From Bacteroidota bacterium (GTDB lineage Bacteria; Bacteroidota; Bacteroidia; Chitinophagales; Chitinophagaceae), in NCBI GenBank assembly GCA_018268075.1, contig JAFDXH010000066.1:1-64000 (forward strand): a DNA stretch of 64,000 nucleotides, read 5' to 3'. A model generated the notes under the pieces. That model saw only the letters and a list, made by a program, of their open reading frames with translations, made no database searches and had not been told where the DNA came from. The translations under genes were made by a program, and so were the position numbers. Positions 15,816 through 24,031 of this stretch are shown piece by piece; the first letter of the stretch is position 1, and every line of letters begins with the position of its first letter.

Positions 15816-16504
15816 CTTGAATGATAGTATTTTTTTAATAAACGGGATAAGTATTCCTTATTAAAATTAATGGAAAGGTCTTGAATAGCAGCAGATAGAT
15901 TGCTTACATCTATAAATTGTCGGGTACCCTTTTCTTCATATACTGCATGAGCTTTTTTCTGTAAATGGTTTTCTACTTCTTTGAGTATCTCTACCATTGT
16001 GTAGTTCATAGTGTTGGCAAGGTTGGTAATACTATTGAGAAAGAGTTTTTTCTGTATCACATAGTTTGCCAACAGGTACAATTCATCTATACCAATAATA
16101 TTTCTATCTGCATTTTTCCAGATAGTTACCTGCTTATCACCCAAAATACTGAAAATAAGAAAGTTCAAAAGTGTATATGGATTATTGGACAGGCCCGCTA
16201 CATTGGGCACTCTAAAAATATGATAACTTTTTATTTCTGTAGCAATTAATCTTTCTATATTTTTTTTATGAAGTATGTACGGGGATTGCTCTCGCCCTTC
16301 ATCTGCTACGCTACATGTGCTGAAATACACCAGATGCTTTTCAGGGTTTTCATTAATTACTTTTTCTAAAAGATTAGTTTCCCGCTCAAAATTTTCTTTC
16401 TTAGTCTCACGTGAATTGGAAACACCTGAGGCAAAAATAATTACATCATTATTCTTATGATAATTTTCAAACCTGTTTGCAATCATTCCATTACCTATAA
16501 CCAT
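15812..16504 (-). CDS. NAD-dependent epimerase/dehydratase-like (extended SDR) protein
   Basis: A 230-residue Rossmann-fold protein. The nucleotide-binding motif GNGMIANRF lies at the very start. YFSTCSVADEG (about 60-70) and YILHKKNIERLI with Y-x3-K resemble the Ser and Tyr-Lys catalytic elements of extended short-chain dehydrogenases. It is shorter than typical sugar epimerases (about 310 residues), with a reduced C-terminal substrate domain. It follows the YfhO gene by 8 bases and overlaps the glycosyltransferase by 4, suggesting it prepares a nucleotide sugar for that enzyme (inference). Confidence 0.78.
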   Translation of the reverse strand: MVIGNGMIANRFENYHKNNDVIIFASGVSNSRETKKENFERETNLLEKVINENPEKHLVYFSTCSVADEGREQSPYILHKKNIERLIATEIKSYHIFRVPNVAGLSNNPYTLLNFLIFSILGDKQVTIWKNADRNIIGIDELYLLANYVIQKKLFLNSITNLANTMNYTMVEILKEVENHLQKKAHAVYEEKGTRQFIDVSNLSAAIQDLSINFNKEYLSRLLKKYYHSR

Positions 16505-16512
16505 AAAGTATT

Positions 16513-19065
16513 TTAAAGTGATGTATTGACAGTGGCTGCAGCCGATATTGTACCAGATTCTCTGTTTTTTACTTTAAAAAACACGGCAAGAAGAATTATT
16601 AAGAATACCAGTAAGCTGGCTATAATACTGATCATTCTGCCTATGGTATATGATTTCGGTTCAAATTTAAATTCAATACTATGCTTACCTGCCGGCAGGT
16701 ACATGCCTCTAAGTACATAATCCGTTTTAAAATAATTATCTTTTTTGCCATCCACATATACATCCCAGCCAAACGGATAATATATTTCACTAAAAACCGC
16801 TACTTGTGGTGTTTTACTTTCATACAAATAATTGATCTGATCATTCAGGTTGGATATTAATTTGATAGATGCAGTAGAATCAGAGACAGGTGCTTGTATT
16901 ATTTGTGCTTTAAATTTATTCTCTATAACTGCTGTATCCTTAAGGTCAGTCTTATCAAGCGCCAGCATTTCCTGATCTGCATTGTTTACATATTTAATTC
17001 CCTTGGCAAGCCATACATTGCCATAAGCATTTGGGTTTAGTTGTGCCATTGGTTTTCCCGTCTGCGGATTTTGAGTAATGAAATATTTAGTGTTGAGCAT
17101 ATTAAACACTTGCATATTTCCCTTGCTTAGTTGGTAGGTAATCAGGTCATTGTACAGGTCTAATTTTGCAGGGTGGTAGCCGCCTACCGAATTGTGATGG
17201 AAAGAAGTAGAAGCATCATTAAACACATCTACAGTTTGATTGAATACCCTAAAATTAGCATGATCGGGATCCTTTAAAATCTGCAAGTCTGCTTCAGTAG
17301 GAATAAAGGCAGATTCGTAATCATTTGCATCTACATACTTGTCTGAATTTAAATAACGGTTGGCTATACCCAACAGATCGTACCCACTAAATAGGATAAG
17401 GCCAGCAACAAGTATGGGGGCTGTGATTTTTTTATTTACAAATAGAAAGAGAAGAATAAATGCAAGAGCCATAAGTATTGTACTCCTTAATAGGTCGCTA
17501 CCCATTAGGCTTTTGCGATCACTTTGGAGAGCATTGATGATACCGGAACTTGTTTGTTCTGCCTGCTGTTGCATTTGTGGCGGTACCGGCTGGCCTGCGG
17601 GAACCTGATGCAGTATGTTTTGTTGAATGTTTTCTTTAAACCCTTTATCTGCCTTACTGCTAAAGGAGGCATTGAAATAAAATGCTGCAAGTAATAAAAG
17701 TATCACGCCCGAAATGACACCTGTAAGTTTTAGTTTCTTTAATATTTCTTCTTTATTGAACCCTTCTTTTATTAGTTTGCTTACGGCTAATACACCTGCG
17801 AGTGGTAGGCAGAATTGCGGGATTACCAATGCCATAGTGGTAGCCCTGAACTTATTGTAAAATGGCAGGTAATCAAATAGAAAATAGTTGATGCCTTTTA
17901 AATTAGCACCCCATGCTAAAATAATGCCTACAGCACTTGCGGCGAGCAACCACCATTTGTACCAGGAATTTAAATATACCATTGCGAAAATAAACAACAG
18001 GCATATAATAGCCCCTAAGTAAACTGGGCCTCCTGTAAATGGCTGCGCACCCCAGTACGATGATCCATTTGCATATTGTAATGCTTGATCTTCTGGAACT
18101 CCCAATTCTGAAAATTTTTCTACAAATTTTGAATTACTATTGTATTCATTACCTCCATTACTTCCGCCGTACAATCCGGGAACTAAAAAGGTCATCGTCT
18201 CACCAATGCCAAGGCTATAATTAAAAGCATAATCTTTATTGAGCCCACCTTTGGTTTTTACATTTTTGTCGCCTAAGGTTAATTCAGATCGCCCGCCACG
18301 CATGCTTTCTTTGGCATATTCATAGGTAGGCATCATGGTTACAGCACAGCATGCCAGGCCTATCACTCCTGCTGCCAGAGCTAATGCTGCTGATTTAATG
18401 GCTGATGCCAGTTGTTTTTCTTTGTAGGATTTTATTGCGAATGCTATTACCATTATCAATGCAATGATTAATGTGTAATAAACAATCTGCACATGATTTT
18501 GCATATTGAGTAGCGCTGAAAAAAGTGAGGTGATGGCAAAGCCAACCCAATATCTTTTTTGAAATAATAAGAGCACTCCTGCTATTACAGCAGGTGCATA
18601 TCCCAAAGACATCATTTGGGTATCATGCCCTGCGGATATTATTATTGGGTCGAAAGTGGAGTAGGCATAAGCAAGCCCGCCCATGATTCCCAGCCAAGGA
18701 TTACCACCGGCTACTACACATAGAAAATAAAAACAAATGCAGGCAAGGAAGAAAAAATTCATTGGTTTAGGAAGGCCGAGTGTAACGATAGATTGGAAAT
18801 AACCAACTGAAATTTTGGTTCTTGAATCAAGAAAAATCTGGTATGCCGGCATACCGCTAAACATGCTATTTGTCCAAAGGGGGTAATGCCCATTTTTTTC
18901 ATTGAATTCAACAGATTGCTGGCTCATTCCTCGCCAACTTTGTATATCATGCTGGGCTACTACTTTTCCCTGCAATGCAGGCTTACAATATACAATGGCT
19001 ACTACTAAAAATATAATGATTGCAGCTATGTGAGGTAATACCTTTTTCCAATTAATATTTTTCAT
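16513..19065 (-). CDS. YfhO-family multispanning membrane protein
   Basis: An 850-residue integral membrane protein with an N-terminal hydrophobic segment (about 10-30) and around a dozen further membrane spans. Towards the C-terminus there is a soluble domain with FSEIYYPFGWDVYVDGK and YVLRGMYLPAGKHSIEFKFEP, the diagnostic YfhO ending. A final membrane span follows. In Firmicutes YfhO-type proteins help glycosylate lipoteichoic acid; the family is GT-C-like, using lipid-linked sugars outside the membrane. Its operon with an epimerase and a GT4 enzyme fits a role in an envelope glycan pathway. The exact product is unknown. Confidence 0.9.
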   Translation of the reverse strand: MKNINWKKVLPHIAAIIIFLVVAIVYCKPALQGKVVAQHDIQSWRGMSQQSVEFNEKNGHYPLWTNSMFSGMPAYQIFLDSRTKISVGYFQSIVTLGLPKPMNFFFLACICFYFLCVVAGGNPWLGIMGGLAYAYSTFDPIIISAGHDTQMMSLGYAPAVIAGVLLLFQKRYWVGFAITSLFSALLNMQNHVQIVYYTLIIALIMVIAFAIKSYKEKQLASAIKSAALALAAGVIGLACCAVTMMPTYEYAKESMRGGRSELTLGDKNVKTKGGLNKDYAFNYSLGIGETMTFLVPGLYGGSNGGNEYNSNSKFVEKFSELGVPEDQALQYANGSSYWGAQPFTGGPVYLGAIICLLFIFAMVYLNSWYKWWLLAASAVGIILAWGANLKGINYFLFDYLPFYNKFRATTMALVIPQFCLPLAGVLAVSKLIKEGFNKEEILKKLKLTGVISGVILLLLAAFYFNASFSSKADKGFKENIQQNILHQVPAGQPVPPQMQQQAEQTSSGIINALQSDRKSLMGSDLLRSTILMALAFILLFLFVNKKITAPILVAGLILFSGYDLLGIANRYLNSDKYVDANDYESAFIPTEADLQILKDPDHANFRVFNQTVDVFNDASTSFHHNSVGGYHPAKLDLYNDLITYQLSKGNMQVFNMLNTKYFITQNPQTGKPMAQLNPNAYGNVWLAKGIKYVNNADQEMLALDKTDLKDTAVIENKFKAQIIQAPVSDSTASIKLISNLNDQINYLYESKTPQVAVFSEIYYPFGWDVYVDGKKDNYFKTDYVLRGMYLPAGKHSIEFKFEPKSYTIGRMISIIASLLVFLIILLAVFFKVKNRESGTISAAATVNTSL

Positions 19066-19274
19066 GTGGCAAAGTAAAGGAAAAAGGAAAGTAAAAAGTA
19101 AAAAGTAGATAGTAATTGAGGAAAAGTTGGGGCTAATTATATATGCCCATCTTAGGGTGTACTATCACCATTTCTGGTTCTGAATGAAGATACCTACTGA
19201 GAAAATATTTTAGGAAAGTGTAAATTGTATTTTTTACTTCCATTATTATTACCTTAGTTTTTAAACTCACATCT

Positions 19275-20684
19275 ATGGCATTAAGCAGAATATGGGCTGC
19301 ATTTATTATTGTTGCTGTTTTGGCTGCAGGCTATCAGGCCCTTTTTGTGCAGGGGCAAAAAAATATATTTAGTAATATGGTAGTGGGGAAATCAGGAGAT
19401 ACTTCTCAAACCAAATTAGTGGATTCTACAATGCTTGCCCCGGTGGTACTTCAGGCCTTGAGAAGTGGAAACAGCTATACCGATGGCAGCAAAAAATATA
19501 ATCGAGACAGCAAAGGAAATTATATACAGTACAGAGAGCAGCATGGGGATGGAATCATTGCAACTGCTAAAACTTCTGTAGATATTGCTATCAACCTTAT
19601 TGGTATTATGGCGCTTTTTATGGGCTTTATGAGTATTGCCGAAAGAGCAGGCGGTATTCGATTGCTTTCAAAAATTATTGGACCCTTCTTTTCAAAACTA
19701 TTTCCAGAGTTGCCCAAAAATCATCCTGCAATGGGCCACATGGTTATGAATTTTTCAGCAAACCTTTTAGGATTAGATAATGCTGCCACACCATTTGGTA
19801 TTAAGGCAATGGAAAGCTTGCAAGAGTTAAATCCGAGTAAGGATACCGCATCCAATTCGCAGATCATGTTTTTGTGCCTGCATGCTTCTGGCCTTACTTT
19901 GATACCGGTGAGCATCATTGCTATACGAGCATCCTTGCATGCTACTAACCCTACAGATATTTTTATTCCTTGTATGATTGCCACTTTTGTGGCCACTATT
20001 GCAGCTATGATGATTGTTTCTTTCAGGCAAAAGATAAATGTATTGCAACCGGTTATACTTTTATGGGTACTGGGTATTTCTGCTATTATTTCATTATTAG
20101 TAATTTATTTGCGGTCAATGGATTTTATTGGGGTGCAAACCTTTTCCGGTATTTTAAGTAATGGCCTGATTCTAATACTGTTTTTCCTGATAGTGCTTGG
20201 GGCATTGTATAAAAATATTGACATTTTTGATGCATTTGTTGAAGGCGCCAAAGGCGGCTTTGAGGTAGCGGTAAAGATTATTCCTTATCTGGTGGGCATG
20301 TTAGTAGCCATAAGTATGCTGCGTACCAGTGGCACATTTGATGTAATCATCCAGGGGATGCGTTCATTTTTTGTGATGTTGGGCACCGATACCAGATTTG
20401 TAGATGGCTTACCCACGGCACTTATAAAGCCTTTAAGCGGTAGCGCTGCACGGGGTATGATGATTGATACGATGACCACCTATGGCTCAGATTCCTTTGC
20501 CGGCCGGCTTTCTTCTATACTGCAAGGCACATCAGATACCACGTTTTATGTAGTAGCAGTATATTTTGGTGCGGTATCTATTAAGAATACACGTTATGCT
20601 ATTGGTTCTATGTTGCTCGCAGATCTGGTAGGGATTATTACAAGTATTTTATTGGCTTATTTGTTTTTTGGGAGTGCAGGGTAG
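19275..20684 (+). CDS. Nucleoside-recognition (gate) domain membrane protein, SpmA-SpmB-type fusion
   Basis: A 469-residue membrane protein whose two halves resemble SpmA and SpmB of Bacillus. The first gate region includes NFSANLLGLDNAATPFGIKA and MFLCLHASGLTLIPVS; the second includes GGFEVAVKIIPYLVGMLVA, LPTALIKPLSGSAARGM and a final LQGTSDTTFYVVAVYFGAV. In spore formers the two proteins act in spore maturation. Here the fused form occurs in an organism with no sign of sporulation, so a solute-transport or export role is more likely (inference). It is a single gene with its own terminator. Confidence 0.88.
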   Translation: MALSRIWAAFIIVAVLAAGYQALFVQGQKNIFSNMVVGKSGDTSQTKLVDSTMLAPVVLQALRSGNSYTDGSKKYNRDSKGNYIQYREQHGDGIIATAKTSVDIAINLIGIMALFMGFMSIAERAGGIRLLSKIIGPFFSKLFPELPKNHPAMGHMVMNFSANLLGLDNAATPFGIKAMESLQELNPSKDTASNSQIMFLCLHASGLTLIPVSIIAIRASLHATNPTDIFIPCMIATFVATIAAMMIVSFRQKINVLQPVILLWVLGISAIISLLVIYLRSMDFIGVQTFSGILSNGLILILFFLIVLGALYKNIDIFDAFVEGAKGGFEVAVKIIPYLVGMLVAISMLRTSGTFDVIIQGMRSFFVMLGTDTRFVDGLPTALIKPLSGSAARGMMIDTMTTYGSDSFAGRLSSILQGTSDTTFYVVAVYFGAVSIKNTRYAIGSMLLADLVGIITSILLAYLFFGSAG

Positions 20685-20708
20685 GCTTGGCATTAAGTGG
20701 GTCAAATA

Positions 20709-20745
20709 ATTAGGGGAGAAACTGTTTAGGTTTCTCCCCTAATTT
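20709..20745 (+). terminator. Rho-independent terminator after the gate-domain gene
   Basis: ATTAGGGGAGAAAC and GTTTCTCCCCTAAT form a perfect 14-base stem around a 7-base loop, followed by a short T-rich tail. The gene stop is 22 bases upstream. Confidence 0.82.
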
Positions 20746-20804
20746 GTTAGTTCAAAAATGATAAAAGAGAATCACATTTATTGCTAAAATGATAGCAAAG
20801 GATA

Positions 20805-21329
20805 TTATTGTTTTTTTACCTGTACAGTTTCGTCCACACCTTGCACTTTCATTTTATAAGTACCATCCGATGCACGATAGATATAGACTATAGGCCTAAA
20901 CATACTGTTTACATACAATGTTTTAATTTCATCTTGAACCCATGTGTCGCCATTTAATAATTTAAATGAAGTAGTACCATCCCATCCTCTAAAATCACCA
21001 TTAATGTTACTTTCTATCACATCCTGCAGTTTTGTGGCAGATAGAGGTTCTACTACTCCTTGAATTACTAATTTATATTTATTTCTTTTTTCTTTATACA
21101 CATCTACAGTAGGGTTGGCTACTGCACTCTTTTCTTTTATTTTACCGGTTATTTCATAAAAATTTTTAGACCTGGTTCTTAATAAAAAGCCGGGCGCAAA
21201 TATTGTATTGACTGGCCCATCAAAAAACGTGGATTCATCCGGTTTGGTGGTGCTATCTATTTTGGTTTGTGCTGAGGTAGCATTAACAAAAAAGAACATG
21301 GTGCAGAATGCTACTAATAATGATTTCAT
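20805..21329 (-). CDS. Secreted protein of unknown function
   Basis: A 174-residue protein from the ATG at 21329, chosen because it gives a clean signal peptide (MKSLLVAFCTMFFFVNATSA, cut before Q). A longer in-frame start at 21422 would overlap the terminator of the neighbouring operon. The mature part has an acidic start, then a beta-rich stretch with KYKLVIQGVVEPLSATKLQD and a final YIYRASDGTYKMKVQGVDE. I do not recognise a family. It is probably periplasmic or surface exposed. Confidence 0.7.
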   Translation of the reverse strand: MKSLLVAFCTMFFFVNATSAQTKIDSTTKPDESTFFDGPVNTIFAPGFLLRTRSKNFYEITGKIKEKSAVANPTVDVYKEKRNKYKLVIQGVVEPLSATKLQDVIESNINGDFRGWDGTTSFKLLNGDTWVQDEIKTLYVNSMFRPIVYIYRASDGTYKMKVQGVDETVQVKKQ

Positions 21330-21407
21330 AGTATGAGTTTTTAAGTTTAGAAGTAAGTAGAAATAATTTGTTGGCAGGTTGCATTTTCTCTGAATTTTAT
21401 AATGAAA

Positions 21408-21442
21408 ATAAAAAGCTGCCACCTGTTTTAAAGGTAAGCAGC
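21408..21442 (-). terminator. Terminator of the SusC-SusD-DUF4397 operon
   Basis: On the minus strand GCTGCTTACCT and AGGTGGCAGC pair with a small bulge around a 7-base loop, followed by a T-rich tract. It lies 31 bases past the DUF4397 gene stop. Confidence 0.7.
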
Positions 21443-21472
21443 CATTTCAAAGATAATTTTAAAAATAACAGC

Positions 21473-22315
21473 CTACTCGTGCCTGTAAAATGTTATGGTT
21501 CTGGCTTTAGTATTAGCTGGTACAATAGGGATTGAGAAATCGCCCCTATAATAAACTGTATAGGATTTTTGGCTTCCTGCCTGGAAAGCCATTTTTGCTA
21601 AAATGGTTCGCTGCGCCAAGGGCGTAGTAGAAGGGACTCCTTTAGCTAATGATCTGGTTATGTACAGCGTATCAGTCACTTGAAGGTTCACCCCAATCTG
21701 AGTAAAGGCAGTTGCAGAATCAGGCCTAATGTTATTGTAAATAATTCCATTTCTTGCATAAGAGTACAAATCTGCCATAGCAGTATCATTTACTACTGCG
21801 TTCACAAAACGAATATTGTAATAGCCCACAGTAGGCGGAAAATTGTAAACATCTTCCATAAACATTTTGGAAGAATCTCTAAGTGAATTGATAGAATCTG
21901 TGATAATAAATGAATACTGATGATTGGCCAACATTGTTTTGTTAAGCGTCAAAATGTTTATGGAATCAGGATTGACTTTGCCGGAAACGGAAAGCCTGAT
22001 TTGCTGCTGACCGGCTGGTACTGCAATGTAGCCAAACCCGGTAGACGTATTAGGATAGGTGGCACCAAAAGTCATGAATGCAGGTGTAGTGGCTGGTGTA
22101 AAACCGGTAATTTTTTGCCCGTTGATGAAGACATTAAAGGAGTCCTGAGCATTAAATATTTTTCTAAAATTAGGCGATGCATGTACTATGGAAAGGTATG
22201 CCATGCCCTCCGCTTTTTGAACCGATGCCGTTATGGGGAAATCTCGTTTACATGCGGTGAATCCTACCATAAGGATGGCCCCGATCAATGCGGTTAATAA
22301 TATTTTATTTTTCAT
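21473..22315 (-). CDS. DUF4397 domain-containing lipoprotein
   Basis: A 280-residue lipoprotein with lipobox VGFTAC (C22). The DUF4397 signature follows directly: AYLSIVHASPNFRKIF, then FNVFINGQKITGFTPAT and YIAVPAGQQQIRLSVSG. The fold is expected to be beta-rich. It lies 24 bases after the SusD-like gene and is the last gene before the operon terminator, so it probably belongs to the same outer-membrane uptake complex or assists at the surface (inference). Confidence 0.85.
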   Translation of the reverse strand: MKNKILLTALIGAILMVGFTACKRDFPITASVQKAEGMAYLSIVHASPNFRKIFNAQDSFNVFINGQKITGFTPATTPAFMTFGATYPNTSTGFGYIAVPAGQQQIRLSVSGKVNPDSINILTLNKTMLANHQYSFIITDSINSLRDSSKMFMEDVYNFPPTVGYYNIRFVNAVVNDTAMADLYSYARNGIIYNNIRPDSATAFTQIGVNLQVTDTLYITRSLAKGVPSTTPLAQRTILAKMAFQAGSQKSYTVYYRGDFSIPIVPANTKARTITFYRHE

Positions 22316-22339
22316 TCTAATGAAGTTTAAAGTTTAAAA

Positions 22340-23995
22340 TTATTTTTGTGAGAACCACATCTCGTAGGTATTATAGTCGAGGTTCATAGCGCCAATCCTT
22401 GTTAATTCTGGTACATTATAAAGGTATTCAGAGTTATAACGCGGCCTGAACCGGTACACTAATTTATTTAAATTATTGGCATATAAATACTGACCGGCTG
22501 GGGGCGCAAAACTTGCATAAACCTGAATGCCTGTTTTTGGATCTACATCTGTGTAATGATACTTGCGCATATCTGTCCATGTTTGTTGCATTCCCCATCC
22601 ATATAATGCAATATATTTTTGAAGCATTATATGAGATAGTGTGAGGTTAGCATCATTGGTAGGTACTATTGCCGGATTAGCGAGGTATGCTGCTTTAGAG
22701 GCTGGTGTAATTACGCTTGCGGCTGGTATATTCTGGTTGTAAGTAGTAGTCAGCATATCAAAATTCAAACTAATTCCATTTTTATAGGCTGTCATTGCAG
22801 TAGCATAATCACCTTTCTTGAGTGCAGCTTCTGCTTTAGTAAATTGCATTTCAGATGCTGTCATTAATGGCCAAGGGCTTACGTCCTGAAAGACGTATCG
22901 GCTATTATCAACTGTTGGTGACCCAGTAGAAGATGGTGTAGGGTGGCCCCAAAAATTCTGAGGATAATCATTAACTGCAAGGCTGGAAGTACCGAGCCAT
23001 GGTGTAAATCCTCTGTATTCCCCATTCAAGTTTTCACGAAGCATGTAGGGTGCTCTTGGATCTGCTACGCCTGAAAAGGCGCTGTCGTTTCGTCCCGACA
23101 TAAGGTTGGCAATATAGGCGCCTTGCCTTAGGGTACCAATATTCCCTCTCCATGGACCATAGTAATTGAGGTTTGCAGATATAGTACCACCTTTAAATTT
23201 CGCTGTTATATTATCATCATTGGTGGTCATTGCCAGATTAGTGTATTTTATCACTGAATCTGCAAATTTTGAAGTATTGTAAAGGTCTTTGCTGCTCAGG
23301 TCATTATATGATCTGGCTAATATTCCATAAACAAATTTTTTCCATTTGTTTACATCACCATTATTCATAAATGCATCTCCAATTGCAAGATTTGCCTGGC
23401 TTACCTGGCCATCTGTTCTATTTAGAAAGCTTAATGCTCTGAAACATACTGCACGGCAGCTATCATAGAAGTCTGGCTGCGGATCGTACAAAAATTGTTG
23501 TAGGCTTGGATTGAATGCTTGTTTCAAAATAGCATCGCCGTATTCGTTGGTTAATTCTAACCAACCCCAGGCTCTGATAGCCCAAGCTACACCTACATAA
23601 TCCCATTTTTGTTGTTCAGAACCCCATTGGATTATTTTATTAATGTTTGCACCGCCGGCATAATAAACAGACCCCCACATAGATCCGGTATTATCTGTTG
23701 TTCCGGTAGCGGGCCCCATTTCGCCATATAGTTCTAGATTGGTTTGGGTGCCCCAGTATTGAATATAACGGCCGATGAAAGTACCATCGAGCTGTACGCC
23801 AAAGGTGGTTCCATTGGACGAGTAAAAATAGACCATTCCACCAATTACACTGGGTAAGATAGCTTCTATTGGTTGCTTCACCGCCGCATTGGGGTTCAGA
23901 TAGGCAGACTCAATCTTCTTTTGACAAGAGGACATCATCAAAAGAAGACTAGCAAGCCCTAGTACTGGAGTAATTTTTAATAATTTATTTTTCAT
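22340..23995 (-). CDS. SusD/RagB-family nutrient-binding outer-membrane lipoprotein (SusD-like_2), pair 1
   Basis: A 551-residue surface lipoprotein that works as the lid and ligand-binding partner of a SusC channel. Lipobox LLMMSSC gives C24. The N-terminal motif LNPNAAVKQPIEAILPSVIGG and TPR-like helices such as SEMQFTKAEAALKKGDYATA are typical of the SusD-like_2 group; it ends with PELTRIGAMNLDYNTYEMWF. The ATG at 23995 is preferred, because the earlier in-frame start at 24031 abuts the SusC stop and would put 12 extra residues before the signal peptide. It follows the SusC gene by 36 bases. Confidence 0.9.
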   Translation of the reverse strand: MKNKLLKITPVLGLASLLLMMSSCQKKIESAYLNPNAAVKQPIEAILPSVIGGMVYFYSSNGTTFGVQLDGTFIGRYIQYWGTQTNLELYGEMGPATGTTDNTGSMWGSVYYAGGANINKIIQWGSEQQKWDYVGVAWAIRAWGWLELTNEYGDAILKQAFNPSLQQFLYDPQPDFYDSCRAVCFRALSFLNRTDGQVSQANLAIGDAFMNNGDVNKWKKFVYGILARSYNDLSSKDLYNTSKFADSVIKYTNLAMTTNDDNITAKFKGGTISANLNYYGPWRGNIGTLRQGAYIANLMSGRNDSAFSGVADPRAPYMLRENLNGEYRGFTPWLGTSSLAVNDYPQNFWGHPTPSSTGSPTVDNSRYVFQDVSPWPLMTASEMQFTKAEAALKKGDYATAMTAYKNGISLNFDMLTTTYNQNIPAASVITPASKAAYLANPAIVPTNDANLTLSHIMLQKYIALYGWGMQQTWTDMRKYHYTDVDPKTGIQVYASFAPPAGQYLYANNLNKLVYRFRPRYNSEYLYNVPELTRIGAMNLDYNTYEMWFSQK

Positions 23996-24031
23996 AAAAC
24001 AATTTTTAAGTTTATTATAAACGTTTTTCAA

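Noticed and set aside
21330-21422. Longer start for the secreted protein at 20805
   Set aside because: It would run over the terminator of the neighbouring operon and place 31 residues before a clean signal peptide.
23996-24031. Longer start for the pair 1 SusD
   Set aside because: It abuts the SusC stop and puts 12 residues before the lipoprotein signal; the ATG at 23995 fits better.
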